Shown one piece after another: positions 35,357 through 44,920 of a stretch of DNA of 64,000 nt (the first letter of the stretch is position 1; every line of letters starts with the position of its first letter). Below the pieces are notes generated by a model. That model made no database searches. It was not told the DNA's origin and saw only the letters and a program-made list of their open reading frames with translations. Origin of the DNA: Undibacterium sp. GTDB lineage: Bacteria > Pseudomonadota > Gammaproteobacteria > Burkholderiales > Burkholderiaceae_D. The position numbers and the translations under genes are program-made. The DNA lies in assembly GCF_030651495.1 (NCBI RefSeq), contig NZ_JAUSFI010000009.1, positions 97,275 through 161,274 of the forward strand, read 5' to 3'.

Positions 35357-36705
35357 GCAGCGACCTCCGCAAGCACTTGATTAAATACGCTCAGGGTAGA
35401 GTGACCCAGATCGCTGATTTCTTGCTCGCTCAAAATATACGGCGGCATCAGATACACGGTGTTGCCTATCGGGCGCAGCAGCAGTTCGTGTTCCAGCGCG
35501 GTACTGAAAAAGCGTTTCGAGAAATGACCCGCGGCAGCATCATCGAGAATCGCATCAAAGGCCCAGATCATGCCTTGCTGGCGGAAATTGTTAACTTTCT
35601 GATGTTGCGCCAAGGGCTGCAAAGCCTGTGTAATCGCGGCGGCCTTAATGCGGTTTTGCTTCAGTACATCATCCGTTTCAAATATCTCCAGCGTCGCCAA
35701 AGCGGCACGGCACGCCAGCGGGTTGCCGGTGTAGGAATGCGAATGCAGGAAACCGCGGCGCACATCGCTATGATAGAAGCCCTGATAAATTTCATCCCGC
35801 GTCATCACCAGAGATAGCGGCAGATAGCCGCCGCTGATACCTTTCGACAGGCAGACAAAATCCGGCCAGATGGCGGCGCTTTCGCAGGCAAAAAAAGTGC
35901 CGGTGCGGCCACAGCCGACGGCGATTTCATCGGCGATCAGATGCACCTGATACTGATCGCACAGGGCGCGTACCAGCCGCAGGTATTCGGGGTCATGCAT
36001 CGCCATGCCGGTAGCGCATTGCACCAGCGGCTCAATGATGACGGCAGCGATTTTTCCGGCGCGCTGTTGCAGGCATTTTTCCAGATCGGCGGCAGCATGG
36101 CGTGCGACATCGGCAGCAGTTTCGCCCTCGATAGCCTGACGCGCATCGGGTGAAGCCACCACATGCGCCTTATTCAGCAAGGGGCCATAGGCATCCCTGA
36201 ACAAAGGCACATCGGTCACCGCCAGCGCACCGATGGTCTCGCCGTGATAACTGCCCTTGAGACAGATGAATTCCTGCTTCTCGGACTGGCCGCTGTTGCG
36301 CCAGAAATGAAAACTCATCTTCAGCGAAATCTCGGTGGCAGATGCGCCGTCGGATGCGTAAAAGCAATGACCTAAAACGCCGCCCGTTAACGCCGAGAGT
36401 TTTTCAGACAGGCGGATCACCGGTTCATGGGTAAAGCCCGCGAGCATCGCGTGTTCGAGTTTATCGAGCTGGTCTTTCAAGGCCGCATTGATGCGCGGAT
36501 TGGCATGGCCGAACAGGTTCACCCACCACGAACTGATGCCATCGAGGTAGCGCTTGCCTTCGGTATCGAACAGCCAGGCCCCGCGACCGTGGCTGACCGG
36601 GATCAAAGGGACAGTCTCGTGGTGCTGCATCTGCGTGCACGGGTGCCAGACACTTTTCAGGCTGCGTGCAACCCAGTCCGTTTTTGTATTTAAATTCAAA
36701 ACCAC
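35353..36705 (-). CDS. bioA: Adenosylmethionine-8-amino-7-oxononanoate aminotransferase
   Basis: A class III aminotransferase that converts KAPA to DAPA with SAM as amino donor. The 450-aa protein starts with [20 protein letters not shown], a BioA signature, and has [56 protein letters not shown] and the PLP lysine in [15 protein letters not shown]. It is the first gene of the bioA-F-D-B operon. Upstream lies a pair of CTCCCGC hairpins and the liuC gene; a BirA-type operator was not recognised. Confidence 0.96.
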   Translation of the reverse strand: MVLNLNTKTDWVARSLKSVWHPCTQMQHHETVPLIPVSHGRGAWLFDTEGKRYLDGISSWWVNLFGHANPRINAALKDQLDKLEHAMLAGFTHEPVIRLSEKLSALTGGVLGHCFYASDGASATEISLKMSFHFWRNSGQSEKQEFICLKGSYHGETIGALAVTDVPLFRDAYGPLLNKAHVVASPDARQAIEGETAADVARHAAADLEKCLQQRAGKIAAVIIEPLVQCATGMAMHDPEYLRLVRALCDQYQVHLIADEIAVGCGRTGTFFACESAAIWPDFVCLSKGISGGYLPLSLVMTRDEIYQGFYHSDVRRGFLHSHSYTGNPLACRAALATLEIFETDDVLKQNRIKAAAITQALQPLAQHQKVNNFRQQGMIWAFDAILDDAAAGHFSKRFFSTALEHELLLRPIGNTVYLMPPYILSEQEISDLGHSTLSVFNQVLAEVAA

Positions 36706-36730
36706 TCCAGTTTTACTTCATCTGAACAGT

Positions 36731-36869
36731 CCCCTCTCCCGCTGGCGGGAGAGGGTTAGGGTAAGGGTGTTTGCAAGAGCAGAAAATCTTAAATTCGCCG
36801 TGATTTACATGCACCTTCCTTGCGCAACCACCCTCATCCCCAACCCTTCTCCCGCCTGCGGGAGAAGGG
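36731..36869. repeat. Pair of inverted CTCCCGC hairpin repeats
   Basis: The left unit (36731-36770) has CCCTCTCCCGC-TG-GCGGGAGAGGG and then TTAGGGTAAGGGTG. The right unit (36829-36869) is its inverted copy: CACCCTCATCCCCAACCC, then TTCTCCCGC-CTG-CGGGAGAAGGG. About 58 unrelated bases separate them. It occupies most of the bioA-liuC gap and resembles a REP doublet. Confidence 0.85.
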
Positions 36870-36880
36870 AGCTTAGCTAC

Positions 36881-37672
36881 TTAGTTCAACCAATCCGGCT
36901 TACGCTTTTCCAAAAACGAGCGCACGCCTTCACGTCCTTCATCGGATGCGCGGATCTGCGCGATGCCCTGCACCGTAGCGGCAATCAAGCTTGCCGTGAT
37001 TTCCTGGCCGCCGACTTCGCGTACCAGGGTCTTGGCTTGCTTGACCGCGTTCGGGCTATTACTGACCAGCGCCTTGACCAGCTCGGCCACTTTGGCGTCT
37101 AGCATTTCTGCCGCGACGACCTCGTGCGCGAAGCCGATACGCTGCGCCTCGTTCGCGCTAAACCGTTCTGCCGTCAAAAAATACCGCCGTGCCGCATTTT
37201 CGCCCATAGACTTGATGACATAGGGCGAAATGGTGGCAGGAATCAGGCCCAGCTTGACTTCGCTCAAGCAAAAGTTGGCGCTGTCGACTGTCACCACGAT
37301 ATCGCAGGCCGCCACCAGGCCCATGCCACCAGCATAGCAATCGCCCTGCACCTTGGCCACTACCGGTTTCGGGCAAGTATAAATCGTCTGCAGCATGCTC
37401 GCCAATTGCGCCGCATCCGCGAGGTTTTCCTCGTGGGTGTAGTCGGCCATCTTCTTCATCCAGTTCAAGTCAGCGCCAGCACAAAAAGCCACGCCCTGCG
37501 CGGCGAGCACAATAGCACGAATGCCTGCGTCAGCGCCCAACACCCCAAACGCCTGCGTCAGCTCGGCAATCGTGGTTTCGTTGAAGGCGTTGCGTACATC
37601 GGGGCGATTCAGCGTGATCGTTGCCAGATAGCCGTCGCGTGTCAGTTGCAGCGTTTGGTAAATAGTCATCAT
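36881..37672 (-). CDS. liuC: Methylglutaconyl-CoA hydratase (enoyl-CoA hydratase family)
   Basis: A 263-aa crotonase-fold enzyme that hydrates 3-methylglutaconyl-CoA to HMG-CoA. Family features: NRPDVRNAFNETTIAELTQA, the oxyanion loop AFCAGADLNWMKKMADYTHE (typical of LiuC), GDCYAGGMGLVAACDIVV, and a catalytic Glu region in LSEVKLGLIPATISPYVIK. Its ATG overlaps the stop of the carboxyltransferase gene by one base (TAATG), so the two are coupled. An ATG three bases on is an alternative start. Confidence 0.92.
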   Translation of the reverse strand: MMTIYQTLQLTRDGYLATITLNRPDVRNAFNETTIAELTQAFGVLGADAGIRAIVLAAQGVAFCAGADLNWMKKMADYTHEENLADAAQLASMLQTIYTCPKPVVAKVQGDCYAGGMGLVAACDIVVTVDSANFCLSEVKLGLIPATISPYVIKSMGENAARRYFLTAERFSANEAQRIGFAHEVVAAEMLDAKVAELVKALVSNSPNAVKQAKTLVREVGGQEITASLIAATVQGIAQIRASDEGREGVRSFLEKRKPDWLN

Positions 37673-39294
37673 TACATCCTGAACAGGCCAAACTTCACAT
37701 CCGGGATCGGTGCATTCAAGGCCGCCGACAAACCCAGACCCAATACCATGCGGGTATCGGCCGGATCGATCACGCCGTCATCCCACAGGCGTGCCGATGC
37801 ATAGTAAGGATGACCCTGATGTTCATACTGGTCTTTGATCGGTTGCTTGAAAGCGTCTTCTTCTGCCGCTGTCCAGCTGCCGCCCTTGCCTTCGATACCG
37901 TCACGCTTGACGGTGGCAAGGACGCTGGCGGCTTGCTCGCCGCCCATGACCGAGATACGCGCATTGGGCCACATCCACATGAAGCGCGGTGAAAACGCAC
38001 GGCCGCACATGCCGTAATTGCCGGCACCGAAGCTGCCGCCGATGATGACGGTAAATTTCGGCACATTGGCGGTGGCGACGGCCGTCACCATCTTCGCGCC
38101 GTTGCGCGCGATGCCTTCGTTTTCATATTTGCGGCCGACCATGAAACCGGTGATGTTTTGCAGAAACACCAGCGGAATCTTGCGCTGGCAGCACAGTTCG
38201 ATAAAGTGCGTGCCTTTCAGCGCGGACTCAGAAAACAAGATGCCGTTATTCGCGATGATGCCGACCGGCATGCCGTGGATATGGGCAAAGCCGCAGACCA
38301 GCGTGGTGCCGTAACGCGCCTTGAATTCATCAAAATGGCTGCCATCGACGACGCGTGCAATCACTTCGCGCACGTCAAACGGCTTGCGCGTATCGACCGG
38401 GATCACGCCATACAATTCTTGCGCCGGAAATTTGGGTTCTTCTACCGCTTTCAGCACCACTTGCTGCGGTTTCTGGCGATTCAGATTCGAGACGATCGTG
38501 CGTGCCAGCGACAGGGCATGGGTATCGTTTTGCGCCAAGTGATCGACGACGCCAGACAGACGCGTGTGCACATCGCCGCCACCCAGATCTTCAGCGCTGA
38601 CGACTTCACCCGTCGCCGCCTTGACCAATGGCGGGCCACCCAAAAAGATCGTGCCCTGGTTCTTGACGATGATGGATTCATCGCTCATCGCCGGCACATA
38701 CGCGCCGCCGGCGGTACACGAGCCCATCACCACCGCGATTTGCGGGATGCCCTTGGCCGACATGGTGGCCTGATTAAAAAAGATGCGGCCGAAATGATCG
38801 CGATCGGGGAACACGTCTTCCTGATTCGGCAGGTTTGCGCCGCCACTATCGACCAGGTAAATGCACGGCAAATTGTTTTGCTCGGCGATTTCCTGGGCGC
38901 GCAAATGCTTCTTGACTGTCAGCGGGTAGTAAGTGCCGCCCTTGACCGTCGCATCGTTACACACGATCACGCATTCTTGCCCGGCCACGCGGCCGATGCC
39001 GGTGATCACGCCAGCCGAAGGGGCGGCATCGAGACCGCTCTTTTCCTTGTACATCTCGTAAGCGGCCAGCTGGGAGAATTCCAGAAATGGCGTACCGGCA
39101 TCCAACAAGGTTTGCACCCGGTCACGCGGCAAGAGTTTGCCACGCGCCAGATGCTTGGCACGCGCCGGCTCGTCACCGCCAAGGGCGATCTTTGCCACTT
39201 TGGCTTTCAGGTCATCGACTACGCGCTGCATGGCAACGGCGTTAGCCTTGAAGTCTTCAGAGCGGCTGTTGAGTTTGGAATCTAGGGTCGTCAT
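37672..39294 (-). CDS. liuB: Methylcrotonyl-CoA carboxylase, carboxyltransferase subunit
   Basis: The 540-aa beta subunit (also mccB) moves the carboxyl group from biotin to 3-methylcrotonyl-CoA. Features: [80 protein letters not shown] and [20 protein letters not shown], which match methylcrotonyl rather than propionyl carboxyltransferases. The biotin subunit gene lies 5 kb downstream past the bio operon, on the same strand. Confidence 0.95.
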   Translation of the reverse strand: MTTLDSKLNSRSEDFKANAVAMQRVVDDLKAKVAKIALGGDEPARAKHLARGKLLPRDRVQTLLDAGTPFLEFSQLAAYEMYKEKSGLDAAPSAGVITGIGRVAGQECVIVCNDATVKGGTYYPLTVKKHLRAQEIAEQNNLPCIYLVDSGGANLPNQEDVFPDRDHFGRIFFNQATMSAKGIPQIAVVMGSCTAGGAYVPAMSDESIIVKNQGTIFLGGPPLVKAATGEVVSAEDLGGGDVHTRLSGVVDHLAQNDTHALSLARTIVSNLNRQKPQQVVLKAVEEPKFPAQELYGVIPVDTRKPFDVREVIARVVDGSHFDEFKARYGTTLVCGFAHIHGMPVGIIANNGILFSESALKGTHFIELCCQRKIPLVFLQNITGFMVGRKYENEGIARNGAKMVTAVATANVPKFTVIIGGSFGAGNYGMCGRAFSPRFMWMWPNARISVMGGEQAASVLATVKRDGIEGKGGSWTAAEEDAFKQPIKDQYEHQGHPYYASARLWDDGVIDPADTRMVLGLGLSAALNAPIPDVKFGLFRM

Positions 39295-39315
39295 TTGCTT
39301 AATCTCGCTTTTGCG

Positions 39316-39690
39316 TCAATTCTTCGGAAAACTGCCATCCACGTAAAACCATTTGCCGTCATGCTGCACAAAACGGCTAATCTCATGCAGGCGATGTGCG
39401 CGCCCGCCTATCTTGTAACGTGCGACAAATTCCACTGTGGCGCTGTTGCCACTCGGAATAAATTGCTTAATTTCCAGGCCCAGCCATGTGGTCGGGTCGT
39501 CATGCACCAGACGTTCTGCCGGCAGCGTGCGCTCATCCCAGGTGGCGCGCAGATACGCCTCATCGTCCAAGGTATAAGCGACGTACCTGGAACGCATCAA
39601 GGCCTCTGCCGTCGGGGCGATCGCGCTACCGTTAAGATAGCGGCCACAACAGGCATCCAATGCTTTGCCTGAGCCGCAAGGACACATCAT
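39316..39690 (-). CDS. YchJ-family SEC-C motif protein
   Basis: 124 aa. The N-terminal CPCGSGKALDACCGRYLNGS is a SEC-C zinc motif, followed by ALMRSRYVAYTLDDEAYL and a C-terminal FVQHDGKWFYVDGSF, the arrangement of YchJ (UPF0225) proteins with an NTF2-like body. The function is unknown; zinc binding is inferred from the cysteines. It overlaps the rhodanese gene by four bases and lies 21 bases upstream of liuB. Confidence 0.88.
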   Translation of the reverse strand: MMCPCGSGKALDACCGRYLNGSAIAPTAEALMRSRYVAYTLDDEAYLRATWDERTLPAERLVHDDPTTWLGLEIKQFIPSGNSATVEFVARYKIGGRAHRLHEISRFVQHDGKWFYVDGSFPKN

Positions 39691-40088
39691 GCTTTTGGCT
39701 TACTTTCTTTGACCGCAACGGGCGCACCAGCGGCCTTCCATGCACCAAAGCCGCCATCGATATGCGCGACGTTTTCCAGCCCCATGTCTTGCACGGTTTT
39801 GGTGGTGAGGGCGCTGCGCCAGCCGGCGGCGCAAAACAGGATGAATTCCTTGCGCTCGCCGAACACCGGTTTGAAATACGGCGAATCCGGATCAACCCAA
39901 AATTCGATCATGCCACGCGGGGCATGGAAGGCGCCGGGCACGATGCCTTCACGCTCCAGCTCACGGATGTCGCGCACGTCGATAAATTGCACCTGAGGAT
40001 CATGCATCTTCGCCAGTGCTTCTGCCACGCTATACGTCTTGATCTGCGCGCTGGCTTCATCTACTAAATCTTTGTAGCCTTTTTTCAT
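39687..40088 (-). CDS. Rhodanese-like domain protein
   Basis: A 133-aa single rhodanese domain. QFIDVRDIRELEREGIVPGA is the typical entry and the active-site loop is FCAAGWRSA, with the catalytic Cys in a C-A-A-G-W-R-S six-residue loop, so it may carry persulfide sulfur. No signal peptide. It is coupled by overlap to the YchJ-like gene. Confidence 0.9.
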   Translation of the reverse strand: MKKGYKDLVDEASAQIKTYSVAEALAKMHDPQVQFIDVRDIRELEREGIVPGAFHAPRGMIEFWVDPDSPYFKPVFGERKEFILFCAAGWRSALTTKTVQDMGLENVAHIDGGFGAWKAAGAPVAVKESKPKA

Positions 40089-40109
40089 TTTCGTTCTCCG
40101 GTTTCTACT

Positions 40110-40133
40110 CCCTCTCCCGCCAGCGGGAGAGGG
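40110..40133. repeat. CTCCCGC-type hairpin repeat
   Basis: CCCTCTCCCGC-CA-GCGGGAGAGGG, a perfect 11-base stem between the acyl-CoA dehydrogenase and rhodanese genes; same family as 36731-36869 and 30326-30351. Confidence 0.8.
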
Positions 40134-40141
40134 GACTTAAA

Positions 40142-41272
40142 TCAGGCCAAGGCCCGGCCTATCAAAATTTTCTGGATATCCGAGGTGCCTTCATAGATCT
40201 GGCATACCCGCACATCACGGTAGATGCGCTCGACCGGAAAATCGCTGACATAACCGTAGCCGCCATGAATCTGGATCGCATCGGAGCAGACTTTTTCTGC
40301 CATCTCGGAGGCAAACAGTTTTGCCATCGCGGCTTCCTTTAAACAGGGCTTGCCGGCATCCTTCATGCTGGCGGCATGCCAGATCAGCTGGCGCGCGGCT
40401 TCGATCTGGGTCGCCATGTCGGCCAGCTTGAACTGTACCGACTGGTGTTCAAATATCGTTTTGCCGAAACTGGTACGGTCTTTGGCGTAGGCCAAGGCCG
40501 CCTCAAATGCGGCGCGCGCCATGCCAACCGCTTGTGAGGCGATGCCGATGCGGCCGCCTTCCAGGCCAGACAGGGCGATCTTGTAACCCTGGCCTTCATC
40601 GCCGATCAGGTTTTCTGCCGGTACGCGGCAATTCTCGAACAGGATTTGCGCGGTATCGGAAGAATGCTGGCCCATCTTTTGTTCTATGCCGGCAACGATA
40701 TAGCCCGGCGTCTTGGTATCGACCCAGAACGCGCTAATCCCCTTTTTGCCAGCTTCCTTATCCGTCACCGCCATCACGATCGCGACATCGGCATGCTTGC
40801 CGCTGGTGATGAATTGCTTGACGCCATTGAGCACGTAATGATCACCGTCCAGTTTTGCGGTGGTGCGCAGCTCTGAGGCATCGCTGCCGGCATGCGGCTC
40901 GGTCAGGCAAAAGGCACCGAGCATCTCGCCACGCGCCAGCGGCGTCAGCCACTGTTTTTTCTGCGCCTCGTTGGCATACATCATGGCGATACTGCATACC
41001 GGACAGTTATTCACCGAAATCACGGTAGAAGTGCCGCCATCGCCGGCCGCGACTTCTTCCAGCACCAGCGCCAGCGACAGGTAATCCATGCCGGCGCCGC
41101 CATACTGTTCCGGCACGGCCACACCATAGGCCCCCATCTGCGCCAGCTCTTTAAGTTCGGCGGCCGGGAAATGATGTTCCTTGTCCCAACGGGCGGCGTT
41201 AGGCACCAGCTTTTCCTGGGCAAAGGCGCGCACGGCGTCGCGGATCATTTCGTGTTCTGGTGTGAGTAGCAT
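40142..41272 (-). CDS. Short/branched-chain acyl-CoA dehydrogenase
   Basis: A 376-aa FAD enzyme. CLTEPHAGSDASELRTTAKL, VLNGVKQFITSG, ERTSF-like KDRTSFGKTIFEHQSVQFKL and IQIHGGYGYVSDFPVERIYR are present, and the catalytic Glu stands in the usual place (ICQIYEGTSDIQKILIGRAL). This favours butyryl/short-chain or 2-methyl-branched acyl-CoA substrates, in contrast to the isovaleryl-type enzyme at 44921. Start ATG 41272 (MLLTPEHEMIRDAV). It is downstream of the thiolase gene on the same strand, with repeats between, and may serve other branched amino acids. Confidence 0.92.
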   Translation of the reverse strand: MLLTPEHEMIRDAVRAFAQEKLVPNAARWDKEHHFPAAELKELAQMGAYGVAVPEQYGGAGMDYLSLALVLEEVAAGDGGTSTVISVNNCPVCSIAMMYANEAQKKQWLTPLARGEMLGAFCLTEPHAGSDASELRTTAKLDGDHYVLNGVKQFITSGKHADVAIVMAVTDKEAGKKGISAFWVDTKTPGYIVAGIEQKMGQHSSDTAQILFENCRVPAENLIGDEGQGYKIALSGLEGGRIGIASQAVGMARAAFEAALAYAKDRTSFGKTIFEHQSVQFKLADMATQIEAARQLIWHAASMKDAGKPCLKEAAMAKLFASEMAEKVCSDAIQIHGGYGYVSDFPVERIYRDVRVCQIYEGTSDIQKILIGRALA

Positions 41273-41298
41273 GGTCGTTTCTTTACTTAAATTCGTTT

Positions 41299-41358
41299 GC
41301 GCAATCTGGATGCGGCTCGCAGCCGTTTTTTGCCCTGCAAGCCGCATGGATACTGCGC
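41299..41358. repeat. Dispersed hairpin repeat, copy 7 (diverged)
   Basis: Right arm CCGCATGGATACTGCGCC fits the family; the left arm GCGCAATCTGGATGCGGC is more diverged than in other copies. It lies upstream of the acyl-CoA dehydrogenase start. Confidence 0.65.
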
Positions 41359-41390
41359 CTTGCTTTTCTACAAGTGCTTTTTTCTTGGTT

Positions 41391-41517
41391 TTTTCGTGCG
41401 CTTCGTCGATTCAATTATCGGGATGCAGAGCAAGGCGCAAAACGCAGCAATACGTCGGTATTGCGAGTATTTGCAACAAAGCTATGCGCCCGAAAATTGG
41501 ATCGATGAAGCGCACAA
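41391..41517. repeat. Long imperfect inverted repeat (about 127 bp)
   Basis: The left end TGCGCTTCGTCGATTCAATT (from 41396) and the right end AATTGGATCGATGAAGCGCA (to 41513) are inverted copies with two mismatches in 20. Pairing continues inward through ATCGGG/CCCGAA, and the centre is GCAATAC-GTCG-GTATTGC. It begins 4 bases after the thiolase stop on the minus strand. It could fold as a long hairpin at the transcript end, or be a non-autonomous element. Confidence 0.7.
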
Positions 41518-41520
41518 GAA

Positions 41521-42702
41521 TTACGCCAGTTCGATCGCCATCGCGGTACCTTCACCACCACCGATACACAGCGAAGCCACACCGCGCTTCTTGCCCTGCT
41601 TTTTCAGTGCGCCGATCAGCGTGACGATGATACGCGCACCGGAGGCACCGATAGGATGGCCGAGGGCGCAAGCGCCGCCGTGAACGTTGATCTGTTCATG
41701 CGTAATACCCAAATCGTGCATGGCGGCCATCGGCACGGCAGCAAAGGCTTCGTTGATCTCGAACAGGTCGACGTCTTTTGTGGTCCAGCCCAGTTTTTTG
41801 TACAGCTTATTGATCGCGCCTACCGGTGCCGTGGTGAACCAGCCCGGTTCTTGCGCATGGGTAGCATGACCGAGGATTTTGGCGATGACGGTCAGGCCGA
41901 GTTCCTTGGCTTTGGATTCGCGCATCAGCACCAGTGCGGCAGCGCCATCGTTGATGGACGAAGACGAGGCGGCGGTAATCGTGCCGTCTTTTTTGAATGC
42001 CGGTTTCAAGGCCGGGATTTTATCGAGCTTGGCTTTGAGCGGGCCTTCATCTTTGTCGATCACGACATCGCCGCTGCGGCCGGATACCGTCACCGGAGCG
42101 ATTTCCCAGGCGAACGAGCCGTCGGCAGTGGCGGCCTGGGCGCGCTTGACCGAGGCAATCGCAAAGGCGTCTTGCGCTTCCCGCGTGAAGCCGTATTTGG
42201 CCGAGCAATCTTCGGCAAAGGTGCCCATCGAGCGGCCCTTGTCGTACGCATCTTCCAGACCATCAAGCATCATGTGGTCGTACATCATGGCGTGGCCAAT
42301 GCGATAGCCGCCGCGTGCTTTCGGGATCAGGTAAGGCGCATTGGTCATCGATTCCATGCCGCCGGTAACCAAAATGTCATTGCTGCCAGCCGTAATGGAA
42401 TCAAACGCCATCATGGTCGCTTTCATCGCCGAGCCGCACATTTTAGACAGGGTAACCGCCCCGGCAGATACCGGCAAACCCGCTGCCAACGCGGCTTGGC
42501 GCGCAGGTGCCTGACCTTGTCCGGCCATCAGGCAATTGCCGAACAAGACTTCTTCGACCAGCGCCGGATCGAGACCGGCGCGCGCGACTGCCGCCTTGAT
42601 GGCAACGGCACCGAGTTGGCTGGCGGTGACACTAGAAAAGTCGCCTTGAAAAGCACCCATAGGGGTACGGGCGGCACCGACGATAACGATAGGGTCATTC
42701 AT
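41521..42702 (-). CDS. Acetyl-CoA C-acetyltransferase (thiolase)
   Basis: A 393-aa biosynthetic-type thiolase. The nucleophile is in SKMCGSAMKATMMAFDSITA, the C-terminal residues in NVHGGACALGHPIGASGARI (His and second-half loop) and ASLCIGGGEGTAMAIEL (catalytic Cys). It interconverts acetoacetyl-CoA and two acetyl-CoA, and so could finish leucine-derived acetoacetate breakdown once it is activated. The VVGAARTPMGAFQGDFSSVTA start supports ATG 42702, with CTGGAGAATAAA upstream. It also resembles PhaA; no phaB/phaC is near. Confidence 0.93.
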   Translation of the reverse strand: MNDPIVIVGAARTPMGAFQGDFSSVTASQLGAVAIKAAVARAGLDPALVEEVLFGNCLMAGQGQAPARQAALAAGLPVSAGAVTLSKMCGSAMKATMMAFDSITAGSNDILVTGGMESMTNAPYLIPKARGGYRIGHAMMYDHMMLDGLEDAYDKGRSMGTFAEDCSAKYGFTREAQDAFAIASVKRAQAATADGSFAWEIAPVTVSGRSGDVVIDKDEGPLKAKLDKIPALKPAFKKDGTITAASSSSINDGAAALVLMRESKAKELGLTVIAKILGHATHAQEPGWFTTAPVGAINKLYKKLGWTTKDVDLFEINEAFAAVPMAAMHDLGITHEQINVHGGACALGHPIGASGARIIVTLIGALKKQGKKRGVASLCIGGGEGTAMAIELA

Positions 42703-42796
42703 TTTATTCTCCAGTATTAAGATCACAAAAGATCACAAAAGGGGTTGACTAATTTATTGCTATTTTTACTGCTATTTACTAATTTTTTACTGCAAT

Positions 42797-42826
42797 TTTC
42801 TATTTCTATTTCTATTTCTATTTCTA
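42797..42826. repeat. Hexanucleotide tandem repeat (TTTCTA)x5
   Basis: Five perfect tandem copies of TTTCTA, plus a partial one that runs into the aceK stop codon. The surrounding 120 bases are very AT-rich. It directly follows aceK, so copy-number change would alter only the 3' region of its transcript. Confidence 0.9.
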
Positions 42827-42828
42827 TT

Positions 42829-44631
42829 TCATACGCCAATAGCAGCCGGCACGGTTTCTGGCTTGGGCTGATTGCAGAAGCGGATTTCCTGCGGATACGG
42901 GAATACATCATCCACCTTGCCATCCAAAATACGCTGCTTGCGGCCTTGCCAGTATTCTGCCGTCAACAGATCCGCATGGTATTGCATAAAGTATTTGCGC
43001 ACCTTGGTGTTGCCGAGCAAAAAAGTGCCGAATTGCTCGGGGAATACATCGTGCTTGCCGATCGAATACCAGGGCTCGGCCGACATCTCGTCTTCTTCAT
43101 TGCGCGGCTCGGGTATTTTGCGGAAATTACAGTCGGTGATGTATTCGATCTCATCGTAATCGTAAAACACGACGCGGCCGTGACGCGTCACGCCGAAGTT
43201 TTTATACAGCATATCGCCCGGGAAAATATTCGCCCCGACCAGCTCTTTAATCGCATTGCCGTATTCAAAAATACCATGTTCCATCGCTTCATCATCGCCG
43301 CGTTTTTCCGCTTCGGTAAGCCAGATATTGAGCGGCACCATGCGCCGTTCTATATACATGTGCTTGATAATGACTTCGTCGTCATTGATTTCTAACAGCG
43401 AGGGCGCAAATTTCTTGATCTCATCCAATAAGGCTTGTGAAATACGCGCTCGCGGGAAAGCGACGTCCGAATATTCCAGCGTATCGGCCATGCGGCCGAC
43501 GCGGTCATGGTTTTTTACCAGCAGATATTTTTCCTTGATCAGTGCCTTGGTGGTTTCTTTCGGCGCCGGAAAGTAATCCTTGATCAGCTTAAAGACATAC
43601 GGAAACGAGGGCAGCGCAAACACCAGCATCACCAGGCCGCGGATACCGGGCGCAGCATCGATGATGTCGGAGGAATACTTAAGATGATGCAAAAAATCGC
43701 GGTAAAACAGGTTCTTGCCGTGCTTTTGCAAGCCCAGCATGGTGTAAATCTCGCTGCGCGGTTTTTTCGGCAAGATGCTGCGGATAAACTGCACATACGC
43801 CGACGGCACTTCCATATCGACCATGAAGTAGGCGCGCGTAAACGAAAACAGCACCGTGATCTGCATGGTGTCAAACAGCACCGTATCTAATACCAGCTCC
43901 CCCTTGCGGTTATGCATGATGGGCACGACAAACGGATACTCGCGATTGCCATTGATGCCCTTGCCAATGATATAAGCCGTTTTATTGCGGTAAAACAGAT
44001 TGGCCAAGACTTGAATCTGGTGATTCGGTTCTAGCACGGAGGTACCGAAGATGGAACGCAAGCGCTGCTCTACCAGATCGACATCGCGCGTCAGATCGGC
44101 AAAATTGGCCCTTAGCTGACAATCGTTAACGATGTGCTTCAGGGTGGAATTGAGCCCGTCATTGGCCGGGTAATACACGCGATACGTCGCCGGGATCTCG
44201 TCGCCTTCGATATATTCGGTCGAGGTGGCCGGACGCACGAAGATGAAATCATTGTGGTAATAATTTCTGTTAAGTAATTTGGTACAGACCGTATTAAAAA
44301 AAGTTTCGGCCAATTCGGGTTGCAGGTGATCGATCAGCAAGCCCATGTAGTGCAGTTTAACTTCGCGCCAGACTTCATCGGTCAGATCGTCGTCGTTATA
44401 TTCGTCTTCCATGATTTGCACGCATTCTTTGACGCGGGCATCATAAAAGCCGATACGTTCACGCGCCGAATGCTGGAAGGTCTTCCAGTTGCCGCGTTCA
44501 AAATCTGTTTTTGCGCCCTGGCTGGAGCTGCGAAACAAGCGGTAATGCTTGTCAAAACCGTCCAAAATCGTACGTGCGATATCGAACGCGATCTGGGAGG
44601 ATAAAAGCTTAGGGAAGGCAACTTGGGTCAT
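42829..44631 (-). CDS. aceK: Isocitrate dehydrogenase kinase/phosphatase
   Basis: A 600-aa bifunctional enzyme that phosphorylates and dephosphorylates isocitrate dehydrogenase and so sets the flux between the TCA cycle and glyoxylate shunt. It is recognisable by [58 protein letters not shown] (ATP-binding/catalytic region), [20 protein letters not shown] and [20 protein letters not shown]. Length fits the family. In enterics aceK follows aceBA; here it is alone, within a region of leucine catabolism that produces acetyl-CoA. Confidence 0.96.
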   Translation of the reverse strand: MTQVAFPKLLSSQIAFDIARTILDGFDKHYRLFRSSSQGAKTDFERGNWKTFQHSARERIGFYDARVKECVQIMEDEYNDDDLTDEVWREVKLHYMGLLIDHLQPELAETFFNTVCTKLLNRNYYHNDFIFVRPATSTEYIEGDEIPATYRVYYPANDGLNSTLKHIVNDCQLRANFADLTRDVDLVEQRLRSIFGTSVLEPNHQIQVLANLFYRNKTAYIIGKGINGNREYPFVVPIMHNRKGELVLDTVLFDTMQITVLFSFTRAYFMVDMEVPSAYVQFIRSILPKKPRSEIYTMLGLQKHGKNLFYRDFLHHLKYSSDIIDAAPGIRGLVMLVFALPSFPYVFKLIKDYFPAPKETTKALIKEKYLLVKNHDRVGRMADTLEYSDVAFPRARISQALLDEIKKFAPSLLEINDDEVIIKHMYIERRMVPLNIWLTEAEKRGDDEAMEHGIFEYGNAIKELVGANIFPGDMLYKNFGVTRHGRVVFYDYDEIEYITDCNFRKIPEPRNEEDEMSAEPWYSIGKHDVFPEQFGTFLLGNTKVRKYFMQYHADLLTAEYWQGRKQRILDGKVDDVFPYPQEIRFCNQPKPETVPAAIGV

Positions 44632-44656
44632 AGTGGTTTAGGCGAGTGACAGGTAG

Positions 44657-44824
44657 TTACAACTTACCCCAAGCCTGCAATTTAAGCAAATCCACGCCGA
44701 TGCCGCGCAACTTGACCGCGCCAGACAATTGGCCGCTCTCCATTTTCAGCCAGACTTGGTGGTCCAGTTGCGAAGATAGACTGTGCTGCTGCCATAGCGG
44801 CGTGTGGATATGCAGTGGCGTCAT
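44657..44824 (-). pseudogene. Stub of a PLP-dependent serine/threonine dehydratase
   Basis: A 55-codon frame on the minus strand from ATG 44824 to a TAA at 44657. It reads MTPLHIHTPLWQQHSLSSQL then VWLKMESGQLSGAVKLRGIG. This matches the start of fold-type II PLP enzymes of the serine/threonine dehydratase group (L-H-I-x-T-P-L, V-W-L-K-x-E, S-G-x-x-K-x-R-G-I-G), including the PLP lysine region. The next residues DLLKLQAWGKL are unrelated to the family, and about 250 residues are missing. It is a truncated remnant, probably from a deletion. Confidence 0.65.
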
Positions 44825-44852
44825 AAGGAATCGATGAATTCTAAAAGTGTCT

Positions 44853-44911
44853 GCGCACTATCCATGCGGGTTTCAAGCCTAAAATGGCTCAAGATCCTAT
44901 GGATAATGCGC
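44853..44911. repeat. Dispersed hairpin repeat, copy 8
   Basis: Arms GCGCACTATCCATGCGGG and CCTATGGATAATGCGC around a loop; the right arm is slightly decayed (CCTATGG for CGCATGG). It lies just downstream of the isovaleryl-CoA dehydrogenase stop. Confidence 0.75.
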
Positions 44912-44920
44912 ATTGCTTAT

